A stretch of DNA of 64,000 bases, taken from positions 33,629-97,628 of the forward strand of contig SUXX01000006.1 of the NCBI GenBank assembly GCA_015060735.1, read 5' to 3'. The notes beneath the pieces were generated by a model. The model did no database searches. It had not been told where the DNA came from and saw only the letters and a list, made by a program, of their open reading frames with translations. Position numbers and translations under genes: made by a program. Below, in pieces: positions 8,256 to 16,747 of this stretch. Position 1 is the stretch's first letter; every line of letters starts with the position of its first letter. The stretch comes from Bacteroides sp. GTDB lineage: Bacteria; Bacteroidota; Bacteroidia; Bacteroidales; Bacteroidaceae.

Positions 8256-9374
8256 ATGAGAAGAAGCATATTTATTATTATCATATTATTTGTTATGGTC
8301 TTGGTTTTGCCGGCCCAAATCCGTATTGGTAACTACACCTTCAAGGATGGTAGTGAATATGTGGGTGAGCTGAAAGGGAAAAGACCACATGGTAAAGGAA
8401 AAACCGTGTTCAAGAACGGAGATACCTACGAAGGAGAGTACGTGAAAGGAAAGCGTCAGGGCGAAGGTATTTATTCGTTCTTGGATGGAGAGAAATATGT
8501 AGGAGAGTGGTTTCAGGACCAACAACATGGCAGAGGAACATTCCATTTTATGAATAACAACCGCTATGAAGGTATGTGGTACACCGACTACCAGCAAGGA
8601 GACGGGGTGATGCATTATTACAATGGTGACATTTACGAAGGAGAGTGGCATCAGGATAAGCGTAGCGGAAAGGGAGTTTATACCTGGAAAGCCGGAGCCA
8701 AATACGAAGGGACTTGGAAAGAAGACAAAAAAGACGGTCATGGTGTGATGGTATGGCCGGACAAATCGAAATACGAAGGCAGTTGGGTAGCCGATGCCCG
8801 TGAAGGAAAAGGGACTTTCAGCTATGTCAATGGCGATAAATACGTGGGTGACTGGAAAAACGATGTACAGCATGGCAAGGGTATCTATTATTTCAGTAGT
8901 GGTGATCGTTATGAAGGCGATTATGTAGAAGGTGAACGTACCGGACGTGGCATCTATGTACATAAGAATGGCGATAAGTATGTGGGAGAGTTCAAAAACG
9001 GTGAACAATCCGGACAAGGTACTTTTACATGGAGTAATGGTGCCGTATACGAAGGCCAGTGGATAGATAATGTCAGAAGCGGGAAGGGACGTTACAAATG
9101 GGCCAATGGAGATGAATACGAAGGCGATTGGAAGAATGACATGCCCGACGGACAAGGTTCGTTGACGATGGCTGATGGTACTCGTTATCAAGGAGGTTTT
9201 GTCAAAGGTCAGGAAGATGGAAAAGGAGTGATGCTTTCTACGGACGGAATCCGTTACGAAGGCTCTTTCAAACAAGGGAAAAAGCACGGTGCCTTTGTCG
9301 AAACGGATAAGGACGGTAAAGTGATTCGTCAAGGGACGTATAAGTTTGGTATCTTGGATACTCCACAGAAATAA
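8256..9374 (+). CDS. Secreted MORN-repeat protein
   Basis: A 372-residue protein with a signal peptide (residues 1-21, hydrophobic core FIIIILFVMVLVL ending PAQ) followed by 14 tandem MORN-type repeats of 23 residues, each of the form DGxxYEGEWxxxxxxGxGxxxx. The repeats run almost to the end, leaving about 25 residues. MORN repeats form an elongated beta-hairpin solenoid; in bacteria their partners are mostly unknown. The signal peptide puts it in the periplasm or beyond; no lipobox cysteine is seen. The next gene follows after 6 bases, so the two are probably cotranscribed. Confidence 0.85.
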   Translation: MRRSIFIIIILFVMVLVLPAQIRIGNYTFKDGSEYVGELKGKRPHGKGKTVFKNGDTYEGEYVKGKRQGEGIYSFLDGEKYVGEWFQDQQHGRGTFHFMNNNRYEGMWYTDYQQGDGVMHYYNGDIYEGEWHQDKRSGKGVYTWKAGAKYEGTWKEDKKDGHGVMVWPDKSKYEGSWVADAREGKGTFSYVNGDKYVGDWKNDVQHGKGIYYFSSGDRYEGDYVEGERTGRGIYVHKNGDKYVGEFKNGEQSGQGTFTWSNGAVYEGQWIDNVRSGKGRYKWANGDEYEGDWKNDMPDGQGSLTMADGTRYQGGFVKGQEDGKGVMLSTDGIRYEGSFKQGKKHGAFVETDKDGKVIRQGTYKFGILDTPQK

Positions 9375-9380
9375 TCGTTT

Positions 9381-10166
9381 ATGATTGATTTACAAACAAT
9401 CACCCATGAAGTAAAAAGAATAGCCTTAGAGGCAGGAGCTTTTTTGAAAACAGAGTGTGATGCTTTTGATAGCACCAAAGTGGAGAAAAAGCATGCCCAT
9501 GATTATGTGTCTTATGTAGATAAGGAATCCGAACACCGTATTGTTGCAGAGTTGCATAAGTTGCTTCCTGAAGCCGGCTTTGTAGCCGAAGAAGGTTCGG
9601 GTAGTCTGCAATCAGAAGAATATTGTTGGTTGGTAGACCCATTGGACGGAACGACCAATTTTATTCATGGCAATGCTCCTTTTTGTGTCAGCATCGCCTT
9701 ACGTAACCGTACAGAATTATTGGTCGGAGTTGTGTATGAAGTTTGTCGTGACGAACTTTTCTGGACTCATAAAGGCGAGTCATCTTATTTGAATAATACT
9801 CCTATTCATGTGTCGCAAGTTTCAGATTTAACCGATGCTTTCATAGCCTTAGGGCTTCCTTATAATTCGGAAGCCTACCGGCCGATGGCTGAACATTTGA
9901 TACAGACATTGTATGGTCGTGTAGGAGGTTTGCGTGTACAGGGAGCAGCTGCCGTTGAACTATGTTATGTGGCTGCCGGACGCTTTGATGCTAGGATAGA
10001 AGCTTATTTAGGTCCTTGGGATATTGCAGCCGGTACATTGATTCTGATGAATGCCGGTGGGCAAGTGACAGACTTCGAAGGAGGCAATGATTTTTATGCG
10101 GGACATCAGGTTTTAGCTACCAATGGTAGGCTGCACACTGCTTTGATGGATATTGTTCAAAAATAA
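9381..10166 (+). CDS. Inositol monophosphatase family phosphatase
   Basis: A 261-residue Mg-dependent sugar or inositol phosphate phosphatase of the SuhB/CysQ superfamily. The metal ligands are all visible: E70-E71 in AEEGSG, DPLDGTTNFIHG at 86-97, and GPWDIAAG at 211-218 with D214. The family covers inositol-1-phosphatase, fructose-1,6-bisphosphatase and 3'-phosphoadenosine 5'-phosphatase; the substrate cannot be chosen from sequence alone. It lies 6 bases after the MORN gene and probably shares its promoter. Confidence 0.88.
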   Translation: MIDLQTITHEVKRIALEAGAFLKTECDAFDSTKVEKKHAHDYVSYVDKESEHRIVAELHKLLPEAGFVAEEGSGSLQSEEYCWLVDPLDGTTNFIHGNAPFCVSIALRNRTELLVGVVYEVCRDELFWTHKGESSYLNNTPIHVSQVSDLTDAFIALGLPYNSEAYRPMAEHLIQTLYGRVGGLRVQGAAAVELCYVAAGRFDARIEAYLGPWDIAAGTLILMNAGGQVTDFEGGNDFYAGHQVLATNGRLHTALMDIVQK

Positions 10167-10213
10167 AACATAAACTTTCCCTTTTTTTTCTCGCTTGTTA
10201 CAAATATATTTAG

Positions 10214-10221
10214 TATGTTTG
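10214..10221 (+). promoter_or_regulatory. Probable -7 box for glgB
   Basis: TATGTTTG matches TAnnTTTG and lies about 70 bases before the glgB ATG. A TTG 16 bases upstream is closer than usual, so the -33 box is doubtful. Confidence 0.4.
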
Positions 10222-10292
10222 TAAGGTTAATGGGTAAAATAATCCATATAAAGAGATAATTACAAGAGAATTGACCTACAAAAAATATTGCT

Positions 10293-12329
10293 ATGGAAAT
10301 GAATAGTACAAAACCTAAATTGAAATTGATTGAGAATGACCCTTGGTTGGAACCGTTCTCAGCAGCTATCGAAGGTAGACATCAACATGTCCTGAATAAA
10401 GAACTTGAATTGACCAATGGTGGTAAAACAACTTTGTCGGACTTTGCAACCGGACACTTGTATTTCGGTTTGCATCGGACACGCAAAGGTTGGGTTTTCC
10501 GTGAATGGGCACCTAATGCAAAGGACATTTATTTGATTGGTGATTTCAATGATTGGCAGATAAAGCCTGAATACCGTTTGCATAAAGTGAGACGCTCTAA
10601 CGGTGTTTGGGAAGTTGAATTGAAGGCTGATGCCATGAAGCATGGCGATCTCTTTAAAATGAAGGTATATTGGGAAGGTGGTGAAGGCGAACGTATTCCC
10701 GCTTATGCCAATCGTGTAGTACAAGATGAGGTGACCAAAATATTTAGTGCACAAGTATGGGCACCGGAAAAGCCTTATCATTTCCGCAAGAAAGTATTCC
10801 GTGCAAAGACCGATCCTTTGTTGATTTATGAATGCCACGTGGGTATGTCACAACAAGAAGAAAAGGTGGGTACTTACAATGAATTCCGTGAAAATGTGTT
10901 GCCGCGTGTGGCTGCTGCCGGATATAATTGCATCCAGATTATGGCTATTCAGGAACATCCTTATTATGGAAGTTTCGGTTATCATGTATCCAGCTTCTTT
11001 GCACCATCATCTCGTTTCGGTACTCCGGAAGAATTGAAGGAATTGATTGATACCGCTCACCGCATGGGTATTGCTGTGATTATGGACATTGTTCATTCAC
11101 ATGCCGTGAAGAATGAAAACGAAGGTCTTGGAAATCTGGCCGGTGATCCCAATCAATATTTCTACGAAGGCGGACGTCGTGAACATCCGGCTTGGGACTC
11201 ACTCTGCTTCGACTATGGCAAGAATGAAGTGCTTCATTTCTTGCTTTCTAACTGTAAGTATTGGATGGAAGAATTCCGTTTCGACGGTTTCCGTTTCGAT
11301 GGTGTAACTTCTATGCTTTATTATAGCCATGGTTTGGGTGAAGCATTCTGCAATTATAACGATTATTATAATGGTCATCAAGATGACAATGCTATCTGTT
11401 ATTTGACATTGGCTAACAAGTTGATTCATGAAATCAATTCTAAGGCTATTACCATTGCCGAAGAAGTGTCGGGTATGCCGGGTTTGGCTGCTCCGGTGGA
11501 AAATGGTGGTTATGGATTTGACTATCGTATGGCGATGAATATTCCTGACTATTGGATCAAGACTATCAAGGAAAAGGTGGATGAAGACTGGAAGCCGAGT
11601 AGCTTGTTCTGGGAAGTGACTAACCGCCGTGCTGATGAAAAGACTATTTCATACGCTGAAAGTCATGACCAGGCTTTGGTAGGTGACAAGACAATTGTAT
11701 TCCGTCTGATTGATGCTGATATGTATTGGCATTTCCAGAAGGGCGATGAAAACTTTACTGTACATCGTGGTATTGCTCTGCATAAGATGATTCGTTTGTT
11801 GACCGCTTCGACAATCAATGGTGGTTACTTGAACTTTATGGGTAATGAATTCGGTCATCCGGAATGGATTGATTTCCCTCGTGAGGGTAATGATTGGTCA
11901 CATAAGTATGCTCGTCGTCAATGGGATTTGGTGGATAATAAGAACCTTTGCTATCATTATTTGGGTGATTTTGATTCGGCAATGACTCATTTGCTTACCA
12001 GTGTGAAGGATATTCAGGAAACACCGGTAGAAGAAATTTGGCACAACGATGGCGACCAGATATTGGCTTACAAGCGTAAGAACCTGATTTTTGTGTTTAA
12101 CTTTAATCCAACCAAGTCGTTCGAAGGTTACGGATTCCTGGTTCCTTCAGGAGCTTATGATGTAGTTTTGAATACAGATAATCCGGACTTTGGTGGCTTC
12201 GGCTTGTCGGATGACAGTATCCGTCACTTCACCAACTTCGATCCTGTTTACAAGAAGGACAAGAAGGAATGGCTGAAGTTATACATTCCAGCTCGTTCGG
12301 CTGTCGTGTTGAAGAAAGTGAAAGCTTGA
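10293..12329 (+). CDS. glgB: 1,4-alpha-glucan branching enzyme
   Basis: A 678-residue cytosolic GH13 enzyme that makes alpha-1,6 branches in glycogen. An N-terminal CBM48-type beta-sandwich (about 60-150, FREWAPNAKDIYLIGDFNDW) comes before the barrel. GH13 motifs: DIVHSH at 265-270, GFRFDGVTS with nucleophile D336, AEEVSG with the acid glutamate at 390-391, and YAESHDQAL. The C-terminal beta domain ends at VVLKKVKA. It is of the eukaryote-like, 680-residue type found in Bacteroidales. One base separates its stop from the next gene, so the two are cotranscribed. Confidence 0.95.
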   Translation: MEMNSTKPKLKLIENDPWLEPFSAAIEGRHQHVLNKELELTNGGKTTLSDFATGHLYFGLHRTRKGWVFREWAPNAKDIYLIGDFNDWQIKPEYRLHKVRRSNGVWEVELKADAMKHGDLFKMKVYWEGGEGERIPAYANRVVQDEVTKIFSAQVWAPEKPYHFRKKVFRAKTDPLLIYECHVGMSQQEEKVGTYNEFRENVLPRVAAAGYNCIQIMAIQEHPYYGSFGYHVSSFFAPSSRFGTPEELKELIDTAHRMGIAVIMDIVHSHAVKNENEGLGNLAGDPNQYFYEGGRREHPAWDSLCFDYGKNEVLHFLLSNCKYWMEEFRFDGFRFDGVTSMLYYSHGLGEAFCNYNDYYNGHQDDNAICYLTLANKLIHEINSKAITIAEEVSGMPGLAAPVENGGYGFDYRMAMNIPDYWIKTIKEKVDEDWKPSSLFWEVTNRRADEKTISYAESHDQALVGDKTIVFRLIDADMYWHFQKGDENFTVHRGIALHKMIRLLTASTINGGYLNFMGNEFGHPEWIDFPREGNDWSHKYARRQWDLVDNKNLCYHYLGDFDSAMTHLLTSVKDIQETPVEEIWHNDGDQILAYKRKNLIFVFNFNPTKSFEGYGFLVPSGAYDVVLNTDNPDFGGFGLSDDSIRHFTNFDPVYKKDKKEWLKLYIPARSAVVLKKVKA

Positions 12330-12330
12330 T

Positions 12331-13485
12331 ATGAATAACGATAGTATCTGGATACATTATCAAAGAACCGCTCGCATCCTTACGGTTGCGTGCGGTCTTC
12401 TTTACGCTGTTTTCTGTTTTACTTATCTATATATTTTTCAAGAGGACTTATTAGAGGCGTTCCACTATTCATTAGCCGAAGGTAGAACACAATTTTCACC
12501 GTTAGGAACGGCTTTGTGGGTAACGGGTATCTTGTTGCTTTTCCGTTGGTTGGTTAATAGAGCTCTTCGCCTGAAAGGAGCTGTACGCGAATTGGCTTAT
12601 TTCCCTTCTTGTCTGTTGCTTGGCGTTCTTACTTCGGTAGGAAGTACGGTTTATCAAGGCAAGGCAATTGAAGATACTTGGATGTGGTTGTTGCCTTTGT
12701 TGTTGGTCTTGTTTTTTGGAGTGGGTTATTTGGCCGGACGTATTTGGGAGGCCTATTTCAATCGTTCTTCCAATGAATATCTGATAATCAATGGTAATCT
12801 GTTGATATTACTTCTGCTTTGTATGATGACGGTAGTTGTAGGAAATACCGATATTCATTTCCACCACGAACTGGCGGTAGAGGCTGCTCTTAAGAAAAAT
12901 GATTATGCGGAGGCTCGCCGCATAGGCAAGAAGATGCAGCATCCTAGTCGTTCGCTGACAGCACTTCGTATGTATACTCTTTCGAAAGCGGAAAGCATGG
13001 GAGAACATTTGTTTGAGTATCCTCAACTCTATGGTGCTGAGGGGTTATTGCTTGATGCAGCTTCGGGTAATCGTTTTCGTCTGACTGCTGATAGTTTGTA
13101 CACTTATTTAGGTGCAAGTCCAAAGCCGAATGAAAAGGCGGTTGATTACTTTGGACGTATTTGTCGAGAGGATGTGGGTAGTCATGTCTCTTTGGATTAT
13201 TATCTGTCAGCTCTTTTGCTCGAAAGACGTTTGGAACGGTTCGTGACCGATTTCGAGACGCTTTATCTGGTGACTGATTCTATCCCTCGCTATTACGAAG
13301 AAGCATTGTTCTTGCATGATAAGATGTATCCGGCTTTGCCACAAAAAGTACAGAATGATGCCTTGGAAGAAAAATGGAAAGTTTATGAGCAAAGAAAGCT
13401 GGAACTAGCCGGAAGTGCAGGTGAAGGAAACTGGATGAGAAGGAAGTTTGGTGATACCTTTTGGTGGTATTATCAGTATAAGTAA
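12331..13485 (+). CDS. Membrane protein of unknown function (DUF6057-like)
   Basis: A 384-residue protein with an N-terminal membrane part: hydrophobic helices near 15-37, 55-72, 88-103, 112-134 and 150-168, followed by a hydrophilic, helix-rich C-terminal half of about 200 residues (HHELAVEAALKKNDYAEARRI) that looks like a short TPR-type solenoid. It appears to match the family called DUF6057, seen in Bacteroides; that name is recalled, not searched. It starts directly after glgB, but no glycogen-related motif is seen. The gene ends 13 bases before a strong terminator. Confidence 0.7.
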   Translation: MNNDSIWIHYQRTARILTVACGLLYAVFCFTYLYIFQEDLLEAFHYSLAEGRTQFSPLGTALWVTGILLLFRWLVNRALRLKGAVRELAYFPSCLLLGVLTSVGSTVYQGKAIEDTWMWLLPLLLVLFFGVGYLAGRIWEAYFNRSSNEYLIINGNLLILLLLCMMTVVVGNTDIHFHHELAVEAALKKNDYAEARRIGKKMQHPSRSLTALRMYTLSKAESMGEHLFEYPQLYGAEGLLLDAASGNRFRLTADSLYTYLGASPKPNEKAVDYFGRICREDVGSHVSLDYYLSALLLERRLERFVTDFETLYLVTDSIPRYYEEALFLHDKMYPALPQKVQNDALEEKWKVYEQRKLELAGSAGEGNWMRRKFGDTFWWYYQYK

Positions 13486-13497
13486 GATTTTTAGAGA

Positions 13498-13525
13498 AAC
13501 ATGGGAACATCCCATGTTTTTTTTG
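13498..13525 (+). terminator. Rho-independent terminator after glgB and the membrane protein gene
   Basis: ACATGGG, five bases, CCCATGT, then a run of eight T. The T run merges with the -7 box of proS (TATTTTTG at 13526-13533), so the end of one unit and the start of the next touch. Confidence 0.85.
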
Positions 13526-13533
13526 TATTTTTG
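13526..13533 (+). promoter_or_regulatory. Probable -7 box for proS
   Basis: TATTTTTG, 43 bases before the proS ATG. No -33 box is clear because the upstream place is taken by the terminator stem. Confidence 0.4.
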
Positions 13534-13576
13534 CGACCAATCTTTTGAATATGAATAATAATAAAAACAAAAATAT

Positions 13577-15067
13577 ATGGCAGTAGAATTGAAAGGACTT
13601 ACCAAGAGAAGCGAAAACTACTCGCAATGGTACAATGAATTGGTGGTGAAAGCCGATTTGGCTGAACAATCACCGGTGCGTGGATGTATGGTTATCAAAC
13701 CATACGGCTATGCTATTTGGGAAAAGATGCAAGGTCAGCTTGACAAGATGTTCAAGGAAACCGGTCACGTGAATGCTTACTTCCCGTTGCTTATTCCGAA
13801 GTCATACCTCAGCCGTGAAGCCGAACACGTGGAAGGCTTTGCTAAAGAATGTGCGGTAGTGACTCACTATCGATTGAAGAATGCCGAAGATGGTTCGGGT
13901 GTAGTCGTTGATCCGGCAGCACGCTTGGAAGAAGAACTCATCATCCGTCCGACATCGGAAACCATCATTTGGAGTACATACAAGAATTGGATTAATTCAT
14001 ACCGCGATTTGCCTATTCTTTGTAATCAGTGGGCAAACGTGATGCGTTGGGAAATGCGTACTCGCTTGTTCCTTCGTACAGCCGAATTTTTGTGGCAGGA
14101 AGGTCATACTGCTCACGCTACCCGTGAAGAAGCGGTAGAGGAAGCTGAAAAGATGCTTCATGTATATGGCGACTTTGCTGAAAACTACATGGCTGTGCCG
14201 GTAGTACGTGGTGTGAAGAGTGCCAACGAACGCTTTGCCGGTGCACTCGATACTTACACTATCGAAGGTTTGATGCAGGACGGAAAGGCCCTTCAGTGCG
14301 GTACTTCTCATTTCCTCGGTCAGAACTTTGCCAAGGCATTCAATGTTCAGTTTGTGGATAAGAATAACAAGCTTGACTACGTTTGGGCTACTTCTTGGGG
14401 TGTATCTACCCGTTTGATGGGTGCTTTGATTATGACTCACTCGGATGATAACGGACTTGTGCTTCCGCCGAACTTGGCTCCAATTCAGGTTGTTATTGTT
14501 CCTATCTATAAGAATGCTGACCAGTTGGCTGCCATCAATGAAAAGGTGGATGCTATCGTAGCTAAGCTTAAGACAATGGGTATCAGCGTGAAGTACGATA
14601 ATGCTGACAATAAGCGTCCGGGCTTTAAGTTTGCTGATTATGAATTGAAGGGTGTACCTGTTCGCCTAGTGATGGGTGGTCGTGACCTCGAAAACAACAC
14701 GATGGAAGTGATGCGTCGTGATACCCTCGAAAAGCAGACTGTATCTTGCGACGGTATCGAAGAATATGTACAGGCTCTCTTGCAAAAAATCCAACAGAAC
14801 ATCTATCAGAAGGCTTTGAACTATCGTTTGGAACATACCGTGAAGGTGGATACTTACGAAGAGTTCAAGGAAAAGATTGAAGAAGGTGGATTTATTTTGG
14901 CTCACTGGGACGGTACTCCGGAAACCGAAGAACGCATCAAGGAAGAAACTAAGGCTACTATTCGCTGTGTACCTTTGGAAGCCGATGAAGAAAGTCTCCA
15001 ACCGGGTGTGGATATGGTGACAGGCAAGCCTTCAGCTCGTCGTGTGTTGTTTGCTAGAGCATATTAA
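13577..15067 (+). CDS. proS: Prolyl-tRNA synthetase (archaeal/eukaryal-type)
   Basis: A 496-residue class II synthetase that charges tRNA-Pro. The class II core shows [16 protein letters not shown] (motif 2 region entry, about residues 116-131), the arginine loop [20 protein letters not shown] and motif 3 in [18 protein letters not shown]. The anticodon-binding domain follows at about 300-390, and the C-terminal zinc-domain-like extension ends [10 protein letters not shown]. Length and lack of the INS editing insert mark the shorter archaeal/eukaryal-like form, which is usual in Bacteroidota. It has its own promoter and terminator. Confidence 0.96.
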   Translation: MAVELKGLTKRSENYSQWYNELVVKADLAEQSPVRGCMVIKPYGYAIWEKMQGQLDKMFKETGHVNAYFPLLIPKSYLSREAEHVEGFAKECAVVTHYRLKNAEDGSGVVVDPAARLEEELIIRPTSETIIWSTYKNWINSYRDLPILCNQWANVMRWEMRTRLFLRTAEFLWQEGHTAHATREEAVEEAEKMLHVYGDFAENYMAVPVVRGVKSANERFAGALDTYTIEGLMQDGKALQCGTSHFLGQNFAKAFNVQFVDKNNKLDYVWATSWGVSTRLMGALIMTHSDDNGLVLPPNLAPIQVVIVPIYKNADQLAAINEKVDAIVAKLKTMGISVKYDNADNKRPGFKFADYELKGVPVRLVMGGRDLENNTMEVMRRDTLEKQTVSCDGIEEYVQALLQKIQQNIYQKALNYRLEHTVKVDTYEEFKEKIEEGGFILAHWDGTPETEERIKEETKATIRCVPLEADEESLQPGVDMVTGKPSARRVLFARAY

Positions 15068-15087
15068 TAGAAATATTTTCTTAGAAT

Positions 15088-15141
15088 CTTCTTCAGAAAC
15101 GTCAGACTTGTAAGTCATCTTGAAGCTTCCTACTGAAGAAG
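15088..15141. other. Structured intergenic element between proS and its terminator
   Basis: CTTCTTCAG at 15088-15096 pairs perfectly with CTGAAGAAG at 15133-15141. The 36 bases between hold a small inner hairpin (GACTT/AAGTC) and the palindrome GAAGCTTC. It sits 20 bases after the proS stop. Function unknown; it may protect the 3' end of the mRNA. Confidence 0.45.
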
Positions 15142-15160
15142 TTTAATGCAAATAAAAAAG

Positions 15161-15190
15161 AACAAGATGTGTTTTTCAATGCATCTTGTT
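15161..15190 (+). terminator. Terminator of proS (also read from the WYL gene side)
   Basis: AACAAGATG (15161-15169), 12 bases, CATCTTGTT (15182-15190) then TTTTATTT. It lies between the convergent proS and WYL genes and is flanked by A on the left and T on the right, so it can work in both directions. Confidence 0.8.
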
Positions 15191-15192
15191 TT

Positions 15193-16101
15193 TTATTTAT
15201 ACCTTTCCAGCATCTTTTCCATCATTTCTTTCATCTCCTGACGGAAGTCGGCAGGTTCCAGTATTTCCATCTCATGCCCTTGCGAGAGCAATTCCTGGCG
15301 AAAATCGAATGTAGGGCGAAGGTAAAACTCAAAGTCAGCATAATCGGTTGTAGTCTTCACTTCCTTCTGAGAATGATGAAGCGGAAGTGTCCGTAAATAG
15401 TTCGTGAGTGGAGAATACGCACGAATCACAATCCGTAGGGCTTTGTCGTCAGTACCGGAAACTACACCGTAACAATCTTTGAAAAACAGTTCGGCGTCGA
15501 AGTCTAAAGGATAGACGAAGTTTTCTTCTGTTTCTTCCAGCGATAATATGCGATCCAATGCATAAACGGTAGGCCTTTCTCGTTTGTGGTCCTTGGCCAG
15601 TAGATACCATCTCTGTTTGAACACCTTGATGGCATACGGTTCGATGGTGATGTTGTAACCTGCCGATTGTCCAAACTTTCGGTATGTTATCGAAAGTTTA
15701 TGATTTTGTTTCATGGCATTGATGATGAGTGGAAGATATTCCTTGCCTGCGGGAATGTTTTCCAATACGATGCGGTCTTTCAACGAACCACTTTCCATGA
15801 GCATGTTGCTCACGGAGAGGGAGTCCAGCATCCAATGTTGCAGCGTGTTACTTTTTAATATATCTTTATTTTCTATGAAGTAGTAATATCCGTCTCCTTT
15901 TCGCCTGCACTCAATACATAGGTCAAAAATTTCTTCAATGGCCATCCGGTGTCGATTGAAAGTGGTACGAGCCATAGGTATTCCTCCACTCATTTCCGTC
16001 TTCATCCATCGTTCGTTAAGTTCTTGCAAGCTGATGTCACCGGAACGGTAAATGGTATCTGTTAACCAGATGTATTGTTTAATGATTTCGGGTGCTTTCA
16101 T
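15193..16101 (-). CDS. WYL-domain transcriptional regulator
   Basis: A 302-residue cytosolic DNA-binding protein. The N-terminal part (about 1-70) is a winged-helix-like fold including ARTTFNRHRMAIEEIFDLCI. The WYL domain (about 125-195) shows ITYRKFGQSAGYNITIEPYAIKV then the namesake region as RWYLLAKDH, and a WCX-like C-terminal extension follows. WYL domains sense small ligands or nucleic acids; many are repressors tied to stress or defence. No defence genes are nearby. A perfect inverted repeat lies between this gene and the divergent small membrane protein, so autoregulation is likely but inferred. Confidence 0.88.
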   Translation of the reverse strand: MKAPEIIKQYIWLTDTIYRSGDISLQELNERWMKTEMSGGIPMARTTFNRHRMAIEEIFDLCIECRRKGDGYYYFIENKDILKSNTLQHWMLDSLSVSNMLMESGSLKDRIVLENIPAGKEYLPLIINAMKQNHKLSITYRKFGQSAGYNITIEPYAIKVFKQRWYLLAKDHKRERPTVYALDRILSLEETEENFVYPLDFDAELFFKDCYGVVSGTDDKALRIVIRAYSPLTNYLRTLPLHHSQKEVKTTTDYADFEFYLRPTFDFRQELLSQGHEMEILEPADFRQEMKEMMEKMLERYK

Positions 16102-16176
16102 GGTATTTTCTCATTAATTGCTCTGCAAATAAACGGTTTTTATGCGATTTTTCGAAAAAAAGCCTGTTTTTTCTGC

Positions 16177-16201
16177 TGCTGTACCGTATTTTGGTACAGC
16201 A
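16177..16201. promoter_or_regulatory. Likely operator of the WYL regulator
   Basis: TGCTGTACC, seven bases, GGTACAGCA: a perfect 9-base inverted repeat, 25 bases in all, in the space between the divergent WYL gene (start 16101) and the small membrane protein gene (start 16258). Two-fold symmetry of this size fits a dimeric repressor site. Confidence 0.65.
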
Positions 16202-16257
16202 TAGACTGAACTTTGTATCATCAAACAAGTATTAACGCTTTAAAATCTGATAGGAAT

Positions 16258-16473
16258 ATGGAAAAGAAATCATTAGGAAAGGAAGCAAAGTCAGTAGATG
16301 TTCAGTGTGTCATCGCAGGAGTTTCTATTTTGTTCAGTGCCTTGTCGGCTGCTTTCGGATATGAGAATTTAAGCATCAGTATGGCAATGATTTTTGCCGT
16401 AGTCTGTGTGATGAGTTGCATAGCCAAGGATGTGATGGAGCTTTGTAACGGTTTGCTGGAAGATGAAGATTGA
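16258..16473 (+). CDS. Small membrane protein of unknown function
   Basis: A 71-residue protein beginning MEKKSLGKEAKSVDVQCV. Two hydrophobic stretches (about 17-34 VIAGVSILFSALSAAFGY and 39-55 ISMAMIFAVVCVMSC) suggest a hairpin in the inner membrane, with an acidic tail ending LLEDED. No family recognised. The ATG at 16258 is preferred to one 45 bases earlier because it leaves room for a promoter and leader. Being divergent from the WYL regulator across a perfect inverted repeat, it is the obvious candidate target of that regulator. Confidence 0.6.
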   Translation: MEKKSLGKEAKSVDVQCVIAGVSILFSALSAAFGYENLSISMAMIFAVVCVMSCIAKDVMELCNGLLEDED

Positions 16474-16558
16474 GTAAATTATGTTGTATTAAGGCAATGA
16501 CATTCAATCATAAAGGTGATAGAAAGGAAGAATTCTAGTTTTTAACTTGAATGATAGG

Positions 16559-16624
16559 TTATCCATAATACTTTGTATGTTTGTACGAAATATTATGGAT
16601 AATTATACGAAGTATTACGGATAA
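16559..16624. repeat. Three copies of a 19-base site in a convergent intergenic region
   Basis: TACGAAATATTATGGATAA at 16584-16602 and TACGAAGTATTACGGATAA at 16606-16624 are direct repeats with two changes. An inverted copy, TTATCCATAATACTTTGTA, lies at 16559-16577. The first 12 bases of the inverted copy pair perfectly with 16591-16602. The rest of the 274-base gap (16474-16747) shows only a terminator. Confidence 0.6.
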
Positions 16625-16692
16625 ATGTTCGATGGGTTCTGTATAAAGTATCCTCCAAGGAGAAAGTAAGAATAAGACTTTATGAAATATAA

Positions 16693-16729
16693 AATACTCC
16701 CATGAAAAACAAATCTTCATGGGAGTATT
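16693..16729 (-). terminator. Strong bidirectional terminator hairpin
   Basis: AATACTCCCATGA, 11 bases, TCATGGGAGTATT: a perfect 13-base stem flanked by A on the left and TAAAA on the right. It stands 18 bases after the SDR stop and can also end transcripts from the left. Confidence 0.85.
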
Positions 16730-16747
16730 AAAATAGATCAGGATGGG

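Noticed and set aside
8286..9332. 348-residue open frame on the minus strand opposite the MORN gene
   Set aside because: It is a by-product of the highly repetitive 69-base MORN units, which leave one antisense frame open; the protein is low in complexity and has no family.
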